DNA of 64,000 nucleotides from Streptomyces cellostaticus (lineage in GTDB: Bacteria; Actinomycetota; Actinomycetes; Streptomycetales; Streptomycetaceae). Below the pieces are notes generated by a model, which was not told the origin of the DNA, made no database searches, and saw only the letters and a program-made list of their open reading frames with translations. The stretch is taken from positions 102,896-166,895 of the forward strand of contig NZ_KQ948035.1 in the NCBI RefSeq assembly GCF_001513965.1, in the 5' to 3' direction. Each line of letters opens with the position of its first letter. Within the stretch, counting starts at the first letter, position 1. The position numbers were made by a program, and so were the translations under genes. Positions 26,752 through 34,972 of this stretch are shown here, piece by piece.

Positions 26752-27720
26752 TCAGGAGTCCGACGGGGTCTTGTAGAGCCGCACAGTGGCGGCGATTCTC
26801 CGTAGGGTCGCGTCCGGTACCTCGTCGGACACGTTCTTGGCGCCGAAGAACGACCAAGAGACCAGACCCCCGGCAGAGTTCTTGAAGGCAAAGGTCCATG
26901 CCTTGCCGTCCGTGGCGCACTTTTTCGATTTCTTCACGCCCACGGACCAGGCAGTACCCAGACTGCCCTTGAGGCCGGAGTTCGTGGTGAACGTCTCGAC
27001 GGTGCCGGTCTTCACCTTCGTCTTGTCCGGCTGGGTGTACGCCCCGTACACCCAGGTCTTCGGGTCGGAACCGGCGATCTCCTGAGTGCTTCGGTAACCG
27101 CTGTTGCCCCTCGTACCCACCTGGGCCAGAGGTACGTCCTCCAGTGCGCCGTCCCGGTCCTCGTCGGAGGAACACCACTTCTTCTGCAGCATCGCGACAT
27201 TGCGTATGGCGATGAGTGGTTTGTCGTCCGGGTCCCCGTCCTTGGAGACATAGGTGACCCAGCTGGGAGACTGGATCTCCCATTGGGGCGGGACGTCCAA
27301 CGCAATTCCCTGAGTCGGATTCGTCACGACCTTCCAGCCCTTGATCGTGGCGGTCCGGGTGTCGGGTCCTCGGGGGTTGGCGGAACTCTGCGACGATGAT
27401 GCGGTGTCGGTCGGCTTCGGGTCGGGCCCGTCGTGCTTGTGGCCGCGGAGCACAAGGAATCCGGTGACTCCTGCCGCGAGCACGGCGGCCGCCGCAGTGA
27501 TGACGGCGACGAGTGCGGTCCGGTTCCGGCCGCCACCCGTCGGCGGGGGCACGGGTGGGCCGGCGGTCGGCTGCGTGGGCATCTGCCAGTGCTGGGGCTG
27601 CTGGTAGGGGTTCGGCTGGAACGGGCCGGGACCGGGCTGCTGGTACGGGTTCGACTGATCTCCGACCGGGGGCTGCTGCGGATTCTGTCCGCCCCTCGGC
27701 GACTGCTCTCCTGGCCACAT
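26752..27720 (-). CDS. Membrane-anchored extracellular protein with Pro/Gln-rich cytoplasmic tail
   Basis: The 322-residue protein starts MWPGEQSPRGGQNPQQPPV. Residues 1-72 are Pro/Gln/Asn-rich (PYQQP repeats), residues ~77-99 are a single membrane helix (ALVAVITAAAAVLAAGVTGFLVL is the gist), and the rest is an extracellular domain with GWKVVTNPTQGIALDVPPQWEI and a Cys pair, of the kind annotated DUF8017 in Streptomyces as I recall. A -10-like TATCGT lies at 27734-27729, 8 bases before the ATG, and no ribosome site is visible, so the mRNA may be leaderless. Function unknown; there is no obvious partner. Confidence 0.75.
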   Translation of the reverse strand: MWPGEQSPRGGQNPQQPPVGDQSNPYQQPGPGPFQPNPYQQPQHWQMPTQPTAGPPVPPPTGGGRNRTALVAVITAAAAVLAAGVTGFLVLRGHKHDGPDPKPTDTASSSQSSANPRGPDTRTATIKGWKVVTNPTQGIALDVPPQWEIQSPSWVTYVSKDGDPDDKPLIAIRNVAMLQKKWCSSDEDRDGALEDVPLAQVGTRGNSGYRSTQEIAGSDPKTWVYGAYTQPDKTKVKTGTVETFTTNSGLKGSLGTAWSVGVKKSKKCATDGKAWTFAFKNSAGGLVSWSFFGAKNVSDEVPDATLRRIAATVRLYKTPSDS

Positions 27721-27813
27721 GCGCCGTAACGATACGGCAGCCGCTTCCGCGGGAGCGGCGGAGGGCAACCGGGAGGTACCGAGTTTGCCGAGTGGCGTCA
27801 TTCGTGCTGGTTG

Positions 27814-27895
27814 ATGGCCGTAGGCCTTGGAAAAGGTGCGCAGGACCGGCAGGTTGGGGTGTGCGTCCAGGAGGGGTATGCGTCGAACGTGCGCC
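27814..27895 (-). pseudogene. PLP aminotransferase fragment (HisC-like)
   Basis: A 25-codon minus-strand stretch reads IPLLDAHPNLPVLRTFSKAYG, which is the conserved segment around the PLP-binding Lys of histidinol-phosphate/aromatic aminotransferases (normally VLRTFSKAYGLAG). Nothing before or after matches, so this is a scar of a lost gene just downstream of the KAS III-like gene. Confidence 0.6.
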
Positions 27896-27902
27896 AGGCG
27901 GC

Positions 27903-28922
27903 TCAGTCCCGTCCGCCGTGCCAGCGGACAGCGACGGCACCGGCGAAGTCGCCTGCGTGGGCGAATCCCCCGAGCACCATCAGGTCGCCGTCCTCCACCT
28001 GCCGGGAGCTGATCGCGCGGTCCAAGGTGATCGGGATCGCCGCTCCGAACAGATTCCCATATGCGTCGAAGGTGTTCAGGTGTCGTTCGGCCGGCAGTTG
28101 CAGCGCCTCTCGCCAATTCCGCAGGAAGGTGCGGTTGGGCTGGTTGGTGATGAGGGCGTCGATGTCGGTGGTCGCCACGCCGAGCCGCCGGCACAGATCC
28201 GTGACCACCTCGGGGACGAGACGGTTCCCGCGTGCCAGAACCTTGGCGACACTGGCGTCGGTGAACCCGATCCGCAACTGGGACTCTCCCGGCTCCCAGT
28301 ACTTGCGACCGTCGTCGACCGCCAGGGTCATGTCCCCGGCGTACTCGCCGATGTGCCGGGTCTCCACGTCGAGGACCGGCGACTGCGCCGACGTCGTCAC
28401 GAACGCCACACCGCACCCGTCGCCCGGGATCGCCGCCTGGGCGAGTTTGCGCACCTGGGACTGGGTGAACCATTGCCCCGCCGCGCTTTGCGCGTTGCAT
28501 ATCAGCGCGGTCTTCGCATCGGTGGAGGTGAGGAGCTGCCGGGCCATCTTCACCATGTACACGAAGGACGCGCAGCCCGCGTTGGCCACGTCGACGAGCC
28601 ACTCCGGGTGCAGGCCCAGCCGACGCGCCACCTCGGTTCCGGCGCCCACGAACGGCAGGTCCGGCAACTGACTGTGTACCAACAGCACGTCGACGCCCCG
28701 GATCTCAGCCCCGCCGTGCCGTTCGATCAGGGGCTGCACGGCGCGCTCGACCATGTCCGCGTTGGTCTCGTCCACGGCCACGTGGTGCCGTAACGGCGGG
28801 ACCTTGAACATGGGGTGGTTGCGGAGCTTGTCCTCGGCTCCGGGGAAGTCCGTGTAGAACTCCGCGGGGACCGGCTCGCCGGGCAGGTAGCTCGCGACGT
28901 CGGTGAGGCTGACCGTGGTCAC
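27903..28922 (-). CDS. KAS III-like 3-oxoacyl-ACP synthase with altered active site
   Basis: The GTG at 28922 overlaps the previous stop in GTGA. The 339-residue protein has the thiolase fold of KAS III enzymes, which normally condense an acyl-CoA with malonyl-ACP. Cys117 is present (VDVANAGCASFVY) and the Asn at 290 (YGNLFGAAIP), but the usual His of the PHQAN motif is Asn260 here (ITNQPNRTF). KAS III relatives lacking the His often do not decarboxylate and instead form esters, amides or C-C bonds with preformed substrates. Codon 44 is TTA (28793-28791). Last gene of the coupled GlxA-ThDP-SRPBCC operon, so it probably acts on the product of those enzymes. Confidence 0.85.
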   Translation of the reverse strand: MTTVSLTDVASYLPGEPVPAEFYTDFPGAEDKLRNHPMFKVPPLRHHVAVDETNADMVERAVQPLIERHGGAEIRGVDVLLVHSQLPDLPFVGAGTEVARRLGLHPEWLVDVANAGCASFVYMVKMARQLLTSTDAKTALICNAQSAAGQWFTQSQVRKLAQAAIPGDGCGVAFVTTSAQSPVLDVETRHIGEYAGDMTLAVDDGRKYWEPGESQLRIGFTDASVAKVLARGNRLVPEVVTDLCRRLGVATTDIDALITNQPNRTFLRNWREALQLPAERHLNTFDAYGNLFGAAIPITLDRAISSRQVEDGDLMVLGGFAHAGDFAGAVAVRWHGGRD

Positions 28923-29572
28923 TGCGCCTCCGCCCTCGCCGGAGTCACGCTGACCGGCAGGCCGCCCCGGTGCCGGTGTTCCAGGATGGCCTTGAGGTTG
29001 TGCATCTCCACGGTGTGCCCTGCGTAGAAGAGGTCCCAGTAGTCGCCCACCCAGGGCCGGTCCGGGCGGGGCGCCAGGTCGGGGTGCGGGTTGTCGTCGT
29101 AGTAGGGGTGCCGGCAGTTGGTCCAGGTGATCACCGAACCCGGCTTGTCGAGCACCAGTCGGGCCGGGACGACACGCATCAGGTAGATCATCCACAGCTT
29201 CTCGCCCTGGTCCCAGGAGCAGTGGTAGTCCACGGTCATGGCCTCGGGGTTCGCGAGCACCTTGCAGTAGATCCTGGTGTCGTCCTCGAGCCGGTCGTGA
29301 CCCACCCACAGCCCCGGTGTGCCGGTCGGCGCGAAGTCCCGCAGGCTGCACGTCCACTCCTCCAGGTGGTGCCCCTGGCGCAGATAGTCGTAGGCCGCCT
29401 CCGGGGGGCAGTCGACGTACTCGTGGAGGGTGCAGTACTGCCCGTAGACCTGATGGTGGGGGTAGACCGCGTGGGTGAGCTCCATGCAGTGGGCGGTCAG
29501 TTCCTCCTTGCCGGCGTTCTCGATCCGGACCAGGCCGGGGATGTCAGCCAACGTGGACGACTCCTCGCTCAT
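28919..29572 (-). CDS. SRPBCC-family protein (START/aromatase-like fold)
   Basis: ATG 29572 is preceded by AGGAGGG and gives 217 residues: MSEESSTLADIPGLVRIENAG, then CMELTHAVYPHHQVYGQYC. The pattern ECP-like CPPEAAYDYL, EEWTCSLRDF, GHDRLEDDTRIYCKV and the C-terminal amphipathic helix (FYAGHTVEMHNLKAILE) match the SRPBCC/Bet v1 helix-grip fold, whose hydrophobic cavity binds or cyclises polyketide-like or lipid substrates. The first 29 bases overlap the ThDP gene and the stop overlaps the KAS III-like gene. It probably holds or processes the intermediate made by its neighbours. Confidence 0.75.
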   Translation of the reverse strand: MSEESSTLADIPGLVRIENAGKEELTAHCMELTHAVYPHHQVYGQYCTLHEYVDCPPEAAYDYLRQGHHLEEWTCSLRDFAPTGTPGLWVGHDRLEDDTRIYCKVLANPEAMTVDYHCSWDQGEKLWMIYLMRVVPARLVLDKPGSVITWTNCRHPYYDDNPHPDLAPRPDRPWVGDYWDLFYAGHTVEMHNLKAILEHRHRGGLPVSVTPARAEAQ

Positions 29573-31295
29573 CTGAACCCTCCTTGCTCTTGGTGGCTTC
29601 GGTGAAGGACTGGAAGGGAAGGAACGGGGGGATCTCCCGTGGGTCGCAGGCCACCGCGACGAACGCCGGGCCGTCGCCCGCATTGCTGCGCAGCAGTGCC
29701 GTACGCAGGTGCGCCGCGTCGGTGGCTTCCGTGGCCTGCAAGGACGGGAAGGCGGCGGTCACTCCGGCGGCGAGGTCGGTCCGGGTGAACAGGTCGTCGC
29801 TGCGCACGCCGCCCTGGAGGAACTCCTCCCGTAGTGCGCACATGGCGTGGGCGTTGTTGTTGAAGATCACGAACGTCACGGGTGCGGCGTACTCCACGGC
29901 GGTGTGCACTTCCATCCCGTGCATGAAGAAGGCCCCGTCGCCGGCGAGGACGTAAGTGCGCCGGCCGGTGGCGAGCGCGGCGCCGATGCCGGCACCGAAG
30001 GTGTAGCCCATGCCGCCCATGCCGACCGCCACCACGAAGCGGCCGTGGCGCGGTGCCGGGAGGAGATGGACCGCGCTGGCCCCTGCGTTGCCGGCGTCCA
30101 CGAAGACGTGCGCGTCCTGGGGGAGTGCCGCCGCCACCGCGGCGACCGCCTGGGCATGGGGGACGGTTCGCTCCCGGGCGTGGAAGAGCGGGCCCGGCAT
30201 GGGTGTGGGAAGGGGGCCCGCGTGCGGCGGGCAGGGACGTGGGTGTGACGGCAGGCGGGCGGTGACCGCGCGCAGCGCGTCCCGCAGGTTCCCACCCAGT
30301 GCGGTGCCTGCCACGAACGGCGGTTCGGGGCCGAGGCAGACGACGTCGGTGGCGGCCAGGGCCCGGTCGAGGCCGCCGCGTGCCAGGAGCGGCAGTCGGG
30401 TACCGACCAGCAGGCACAGGTCGGCCCGACGCAGACAGTCTTCGACGTTGGCGTGGCCCATCACCCCGGCCACGCCCGCGAACCGGGGATCACGGTTGTC
30501 GAAGACGTCCTTGGCGTCCGGGGTGACCGCCACCCATGCCCCGAGGCACCGGGCCAGTTCGGCCAGATCCGCACGCGCGTCGGCGGCGGCGACATCCTCA
30601 CCGGCGATGACGAGGACGCGACCGGCCCCGCGAAGGGCGTCCGACACGGCGGTCACGGCGGCTGTGTCCAGCCGCGCCGCGGATGCCGTCGCGGGGCCGC
30701 CCGGTGCCGGGGCCGTGTCGCGGGCGGGCACCTTGATGCGCGCCTGCTGCACGTCCTTGGGCAGCAACAGCACGGCCGGTCCGCGTGGATCGGCCTGTGC
30801 CGCCGCGACTGCCCGGGGCAGCAACTCCGGGAGCGCGTCCGCGTCATCGACCCGGGCGCAGAACCGGGACACGGGTGCGAAGACCTCCCGTGCGTCGAAG
30901 GAGCCGGCCTTGCCGCTGGAGTCCTGGAACGCCCCGTGCCCTTCCTGGCCGGTCGGCGGCTGGCCCACCAGGGCCAGCACGGGTACCCGGGAGGCGTACG
31001 CTTCCGCCAGACCCGGTACGAGATTCATCGCCCCACCGCCCGAGGTGGCGGCAACAACGCCGAGGCGCCTGGTGGTACGCGCGTATCCGTCGGCCATGGT
31101 GACGGCGGAGAACTCGTGTTTGGCGACGACGCCACGGACGGCGCCGCCGCGGTGCACGGCGTCGTACAGGTCCTCGATGTTCGCGCCGCCGACGCCGAAC
31201 ACGTGGGTGACGCCGGCCCTGGCGAGTTCCCCGGCCAGATAGTCGACCAGGCGTACCGTTTCCGCCTCGCGTAATTCCGAGGTCGTGGTGGTCAT
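29544..31295 (-). CDS. ThDP-dependent enzyme (acetolactate synthase-like)
   Basis: ATG 31295 overlaps the upstream stop in ATGA; the frame is open further but that part is antisense to the regulator gene. The 583 residues have the three-domain architecture of ThDP carboligases/decarboxylases: Pyr domain with the catalytic Glu in VVAKHEFSAVTMADGYAR, a central domain, and a PP domain with GDGAFFMHGMEV and NNNAHAM for ThDP-Mg binding. Such enzymes decarboxylate 2-oxo acids and join the aldehyde unit to a second carbonyl. Codon 8 is TTA (31274-31272), predicting bldA dependence. The operon context suggests a secondary metabolite acyloin or amino-ketone step rather than valine biosynthesis. Confidence 0.85.
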   Translation of the reverse strand: MTTTTSELREAETVRLVDYLAGELARAGVTHVFGVGGANIEDLYDAVHRGGAVRGVVAKHEFSAVTMADGYARTTRRLGVVAATSGGGAMNLVPGLAEAYASRVPVLALVGQPPTGQEGHGAFQDSSGKAGSFDAREVFAPVSRFCARVDDADALPELLPRAVAAAQADPRGPAVLLLPKDVQQARIKVPARDTAPAPGGPATASAARLDTAAVTAVSDALRGAGRVLVIAGEDVAAADARADLAELARCLGAWVAVTPDAKDVFDNRDPRFAGVAGVMGHANVEDCLRRADLCLLVGTRLPLLARGGLDRALAATDVVCLGPEPPFVAGTALGGNLRDALRAVTARLPSHPRPCPPHAGPLPTPMPGPLFHARERTVPHAQAVAAVAAALPQDAHVFVDAGNAGASAVHLLPAPRHGRFVVAVGMGGMGYTFGAGIGAALATGRRTYVLAGDGAFFMHGMEVHTAVEYAAPVTFVIFNNNAHAMCALREEFLQGGVRSDDLFTRTDLAAGVTAAFPSLQATEATDAAHLRTALLRSNAGDGPAFVAVACDPREIPPFLPFQSFTEATKSKEGSDERGVVHVG

Positions 31296-32314
31296 GCGGG
31301 GCTCCCCTCCCGCTCGTGGTGCCGGTCGATGAGGCCGGATGGCGAGGTGACCTGAAAGCGGTGCCGGTATTCCTTGGGGGTGAGTCCCAGGGTTCGTCCG
31401 AAGGAGCGGAAGAACGTCTCGGGAGCGGCGAATCCGCAGCGGCCGGCTATCTGGCCGATCGTCAGGTCCGTGGTCTCCAGCAGTTCGCGTGCGCGGGCGA
31501 TACGCGTTCGCTCGACGTACTGGCCGGGCGTCGTGCCCACCTCGCGCCGGAAGACCCGGGCGAAGTTGCGCTGACTCATGTTGGCCTGCCGCGCGATCTC
31601 GGCCACGGGCAGCGGGTTGTCCAGGTTGTCCAGAATCCACTCCTGTGCCGCCCGGATCGGCGGATGGTCGGCCAACTGGGCGTCGAGGACGGCGCTGTAC
31701 TGGGACTGTCCTCCGTGCCGCTTGAGGAACAGCACCAGAAACCGTGCCGTCTCCAGCGCGAGCGCGGCACCGTGATCGGCCTCCACCAGAGCCAGTGCCA
31801 TGTCGATGCCCGTCGACACGCCCGCGGAGGTCACGAAGGGGCCGTCCCAGACGAAGATCGGTTCGGCGTCCACCGTGACCTCCGGATAGCGGCAGGCCAT
31901 CGCCTCGCTGTACGCCCAGTGCGTGGTGGCGCGTCTGCCGTCGAGGAGGCCCGCCTCGGCCAGCAGAAAGGATCCGCCGCATACGGAGGCGACTCTGCGC
32001 GACCGGGCCGCTGCCCGGCCGATCCAGGACACGAGCCCCTGGTCCTGGAGGGCGTTGTCGAGACTCCATCCGCCCGGCACGAGGAGCGTGTCGATCGGTC
32101 CCTGCCCCGCCCCCAGTGGCGAGGCCCCTATCACCACTCCCGAACTCATGCGCACCAGTGGTGCGTCGGCGGAGACGAAGTCGGTCCGGTAGGGGGTGCC
32201 CGAAGGGCCCAGGAGCCGGTTCGCGGTATCGAACACTTCAATCGGTCCGGTGACGTCCAGGGCCATCGCGCCCGTGTACACCACCACAACAACACGTCGC
32301 TCCAACACGGTCAC
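31292..32314 (-). CDS. GlxA-type AraC-family regulator with DJ-1/PfpI domain
   Basis: Residues ~5-175 form a DJ-1/PfpI (class I glutamine amidotransferase-like) domain (RRVVVVVYTGAMALDVTGP, CGGSFLLAEAGLLDGRRATTHW), and the C-terminus is an AraC DNA-binding domain (PLPVAEIARQANMSQRNFAR, GFAAPETFFRSFGRTLG). This is the GlxA/FtrA architecture. The start is uncertain: GTG 32314 or 32308 both lack a good ribosome site; TTG 32371 would add 19 residues. The stop overlaps the ThDP gene start (ATGA), so the regulator is the first gene of the operon and probably controls it. Confidence 0.85.
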   Translation of the reverse strand: MTVLERRVVVVVYTGAMALDVTGPIEVFDTANRLLGPSGTPYRTDFVSADAPLVRMSSGVVIGASPLGAGQGPIDTLLVPGGWSLDNALQDQGLVSWIGRAAARSRRVASVCGGSFLLAEAGLLDGRRATTHWAYSEAMACRYPEVTVDAEPIFVWDGPFVTSAGVSTGIDMALALVEADHGAALALETARFLVLFLKRHGGQSQYSAVLDAQLADHPPIRAAQEWILDNLDNPLPVAEIARQANMSQRNFARVFRREVGTTPGQYVERTRIARARELLETTDLTIGQIAGRCGFAAPETFFRSFGRTLGLTPKEYRHRFQVTSPSGLIDRHHEREGSPA

Positions 32315-32453
32315 AGCCTGTATCGGATATGGCACTGGCTGCAATGACAGATTATTGACGTATCCGGCCAACCAGCCTGCTCGGGCGGGAAGGAAGGGGC
32401 GCCGGCAAGGCAGTTCGTGCGTCCGAGCGGACAGTGGTGGTGAGGCAGCTCAC

Positions 32454-32490
32454 AGGGCGTCGGTGCGGCTGCGCGCTGCACCGACGCCCT
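32454..32490 (-). terminator. Hairpin between GlxA-type gene and symporter 3' end
   Basis: Arms AGGGCGTCGGTGC (32454-32466) and GCACCGACGCCCT (32478-32490) form a perfect 13-bp stem with an 11-base loop. It lies 46 bases after the symporter stop on that strand and upstream of the GlxA-type gene. Confidence 0.7.
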
Positions 32491-32535
32491 CACCTCCGGA
32501 TCACGTCCGGCTACGAGGCCTCCCGTCGCCGCGGG

Positions 32536-34152
32536 TCATTCGGCTGCGGCGAGCAGCCGTGCCTCGCCCTCCTCGTACAGCCGCAGGCTCTCGCGGCTGT
32601 CGGCGGCGCGGCGCCGGTGGTCCAGGCGGCTGCCGAGCCAGCCCGCCAGGTAGCCGAACGGGATGGAGACCAGTCCGGTGGACTGCATGGGGAACCAGTC
32701 GAAGTCCGAGTTCGGGAAGACTGCGGCCGGCGTGCCTGAGACGGCCTTGGAGAAGACCATCAGCACCAGCGCACAGGCCGTACCGCCGTAGAGACTCGCG
32801 AGCAGGCCGGTGCGCGTGAAGCCTCGCCAGAACAGGGAGTAGGTCAACGCGGGGGCCACGGCCGAGGCCCCGATGCAGATCGCCAGCGTGGTCAGGACGG
32901 CGACGTCCCAGTTCTGGACCAGGGTGGAGAGCGTGATGGCAACGACTCCCACGGCCACGCTCGTCCACGCCGCCACCGTCATCTCCGTACGCGGCGCCGC
33001 CCGTCCCCGCCGCACGGTGTGGGCGAACAGGTCGTGGGCGAGCGACGAGGCCGCGGCCAGGGTCATTCCCGCGACCGAGGACAGCAGGGTGATGAACACC
33101 GTGCCTGCCATGGCCGCGTAGAGAATCGTCGTGCCCACGGAGCCGGCGCCGCTGCCGAGCGCCCGGGACAGCATGAGCACCGACGTCCTGCCGTGCGGGT
33201 CGGCCGCGGTGATGTACTGCGATCCCACCAGCGCGGCCGCACCCGTACCCATGATGATCACGAGCAGGCAGAACGTGGTGACCGTGCCGACCGCCCACGA
33301 CATGGAGCGGCGCACGGCGGGCACGTCCCGCGCCGAGTACAGGCGCATCGTGATGTGCGGCAGGCAGGCAGCGCCGAGGATCACGGTGATCTGGAGACTG
33401 GCGAAGTCCAGCCGGTCACCCGCCGAGGTGCCCAGTTGCAGCCCCTGCTGGAGGAAGGCGGGGCCCGCTCCGCTGCCGCGCCGGGCGGCCCGGAGCACGT
33501 CGTCGGGGCTCCAGTCGAAGCGGTTCAGGACCAGGGCGGCGACGGTGACGCTGGTGCCCAGCAGGAGCACGATCTTGATCATCTGGATGAGCGCGGTGCC
33601 CCGCATGCCGCCGATCGCCGCGTAAATGATCATCAGGCTGCCGACGAGGACGATGCACGTCGTCCTGGCGCCGGCCTCGTGCGGGATGCCCAGGATGAAG
33701 GTGAGCAGCGACCCGGCTCCGGAGAGCTGGACGACCAGGAAGGGAAGGGTCGCGCTGAGCGTCACCAGACAGGAGGCGATCCGGACCGCCCGCCCCGGCA
33801 TGTTGCGGGCCAGGACGTCGCCCATGGTGAAGCTGCCGGCGTTGCGCAGCGGTTCGGCCAGCAGGAACATCAGCAGCACCAGCGACAGGGCGGTGCTGAC
33901 CGCCAGGACGTAACCGTCGTATCCGGCGAGCGCGATGATGCCGGTGGTGCTCAGCACCGTGGCCGCCGAGATGTAGTCGCCCGCGATCGCCAGGCCGTTC
34001 TTGAGGGGGGTGAGCGAGAGGTAGCCGGTGTAGAAGTTCGTCAGGTCGTCGCGGTCCGGTCCCGCCATGACGCACATCAGCAGGGTGAGGGTGACCAGGG
34101 TGGTGAACAGGACCAGGACCAGAGCCTGTGTCCCCGTGCCGAAGTCGTTCAT
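32536..34152 (-). CDS. Sodium:solute symporter (SSS family, acetate permease-like)
   Basis: The 538-residue integral membrane protein has about 13 hydrophobic segments and the SSS signature region (GDYISAATVLSTTGIIAL; GGMRGTALIQMIKIVLLLG). The pairing with a preceding DUF485 gene, overlapped in ATGA at 34149-34152, is the arrangement of actP/yjcH-type carboxylate transporters, so the substrate is probably a short-chain carboxylate. The C-terminal tail is charged. A strong hairpin follows its stop. An operator-like site upstream of the pair resembles one upstream of the divergent oxidoreductase genes. Confidence 0.88.
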   Translation of the reverse strand: MNDFGTGTQALVLVLFTTLVTLTLLMCVMAGPDRDDLTNFYTGYLSLTPLKNGLAIAGDYISAATVLSTTGIIALAGYDGYVLAVSTALSLVLLMFLLAEPLRNAGSFTMGDVLARNMPGRAVRIASCLVTLSATLPFLVVQLSGAGSLLTFILGIPHEAGARTTCIVLVGSLMIIYAAIGGMRGTALIQMIKIVLLLGTSVTVAALVLNRFDWSPDDVLRAARRGSGAGPAFLQQGLQLGTSAGDRLDFASLQITVILGAACLPHITMRLYSARDVPAVRRSMSWAVGTVTTFCLLVIIMGTGAAALVGSQYITAADPHGRTSVLMLSRALGSGAGSVGTTILYAAMAGTVFITLLSSVAGMTLAAASSLAHDLFAHTVRRGRAAPRTEMTVAAWTSVAVGVVAITLSTLVQNWDVAVLTTLAICIGASAVAPALTYSLFWRGFTRTGLLASLYGGTACALVLMVFSKAVSGTPAAVFPNSDFDWFPMQSTGLVSIPFGYLAGWLGSRLDHRRRAADSRESLRLYEEGEARLLAAAE

Positions 34153-34694
34153 CTCGCCACCCCGGCTTCCCGGCCCGGCCGCCGCACCGCCCGCTCCCGC
34201 ACGGCCTGCGCCAGCGGGTCCACGGAGCGTCGCGCGCTGCGTCCGTACCAGAGGACCGCCGCGAAGGTGACGACGAGCTGGAGGACGCCCAGGGCCATGC
34301 CCAGGCTCAGCTCACCGGCGATCCTGGACCCCATCAGGTCCGGCGCGAAGCAGGACAGCACGACGTACACCACGAAGGAGCCGAGCGCGGTGAGCGTGGA
34401 GACCCGGCGGAGCGTGCGGTAGGCCGAGCGCAGGGCGGTGAGGTCGCCGCCGTGCCGCTGGGTCTCGGGCCCGTACGGTTCGTGCCCGGGTGCCTGCCCG
34501 AACGGGTCGTACGAAGAGGCGTCGTATCCGTACCGGTTGTCCTGCGGGACGTCGTGTCCGTACGACTCCTGCCACGGATCCCGCCCGTACGGCGCGCGCC
34601 GAGGGGAGTGGCCATAGGGGTCGGTCTGCGGCTGCGGCCATCCCGGCGGTGCTGGTGGCGGGTGCGGGTACGAGTTGTCGTCGGGGTGTGTCAT
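34149..34694 (-). CDS. DUF485 membrane protein with Pro/Tyr-rich N-terminus
   Basis: ATG 34694 follows GGAAGG by 7 bases. Residues 1-95 are a low-complexity tail rich in Pro, Tyr, Asp and Gly (DPYGHSPRRAPYGRDPW), and residues ~100-165 are the DUF485 domain with two membrane helices (LTALGSFVVYVVLSCF; GVLQLVVTFAAVLWYG). DUF485 proteins accompany SSS-family carboxylate symporters and probably assist or modulate them. The long tail is unusual compared with the ~100-residue E. coli YjcH type but seen in Streptomyces. Confidence 0.82.
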   Translation of the reverse strand: MTHPDDNSYPHPPPAPPGWPQPQTDPYGHSPRRAPYGRDPWQESYGHDVPQDNRYGYDASSYDPFGQAPGHEPYGPETQRHGGDLTALRSAYRTLRRVSTLTALGSFVVYVVLSCFAPDLMGSRIAGELSLGMALGVLQLVVTFAAVLWYGRSARRSVDPLAQAVRERAVRRPGREAGVAR

Positions 34695-34764
34695 CGCATG
34701 GCCTTCCGGTACGGCTCGGATGCGTGGGAGGTGGGCGGTGAAACCCGGGTGGGGCGGCGCACGA

Positions 34765-34780
34765 TACCGACTGGTTGGAA
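34765..34780. promoter_or_regulatory. Operator-like site, copy 1 (upstream of DUF485/SSS)
   Basis: TACCGACTGGTTGGAA shares 12 of 16 positions with TACCTACTGGTCGGTA at 34923-34938. It is about 70 bases upstream of the DUF485 start. Likely a TetR-type repressor site. Confidence 0.45.
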
Positions 34781-34922
34781 TGCCTGATAAGCCTGCCGAG
34801 CGTCACGTTTCGGGTTCGATGCGGCATCCGGTCGACAGCGATCGCTCGATGAGCGACGACCACCCCGGACCGTAGGCCCCTGGACGTACGATGACTTGTG
34901 GGGAATGTCACACTCGCACGCG

Positions 34923-34938
34923 TACCTACTGGTCGGTA
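34923..34938. promoter_or_regulatory. Operator-like palindrome, copy 2 (upstream of MDR/SDR pair)
   Basis: TACCTACTGGTCGGTA fits TACCnACnnGTnGGTA, a 16-bp palindrome of the TetR-repressor type, 35 bases upstream of the oxidoreductase start. No TetR gene is adjacent, so the regulator would be encoded elsewhere. Confidence 0.5.
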
Positions 34939-34972
34939 TGGTCACGGGGAGCCGCGAACGACAGGAGGCGCG

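Noticed and set aside
29544..29572. Possibility that the ThDP/SRPBCC overlap marks a frameshift
   Set aside because: Both proteins have complete family boundaries, and the SRPBCC start has its own AGGAGGG, so a genuine 29-base overlap is more likely.
31296..32069. N-terminal extension of the ThDP enzyme
   Set aside because: The extra residues are antisense-like sequence within the GlxA-type gene; ATG 31295 begins with the conserved enzyme start and overlaps the regulator stop.
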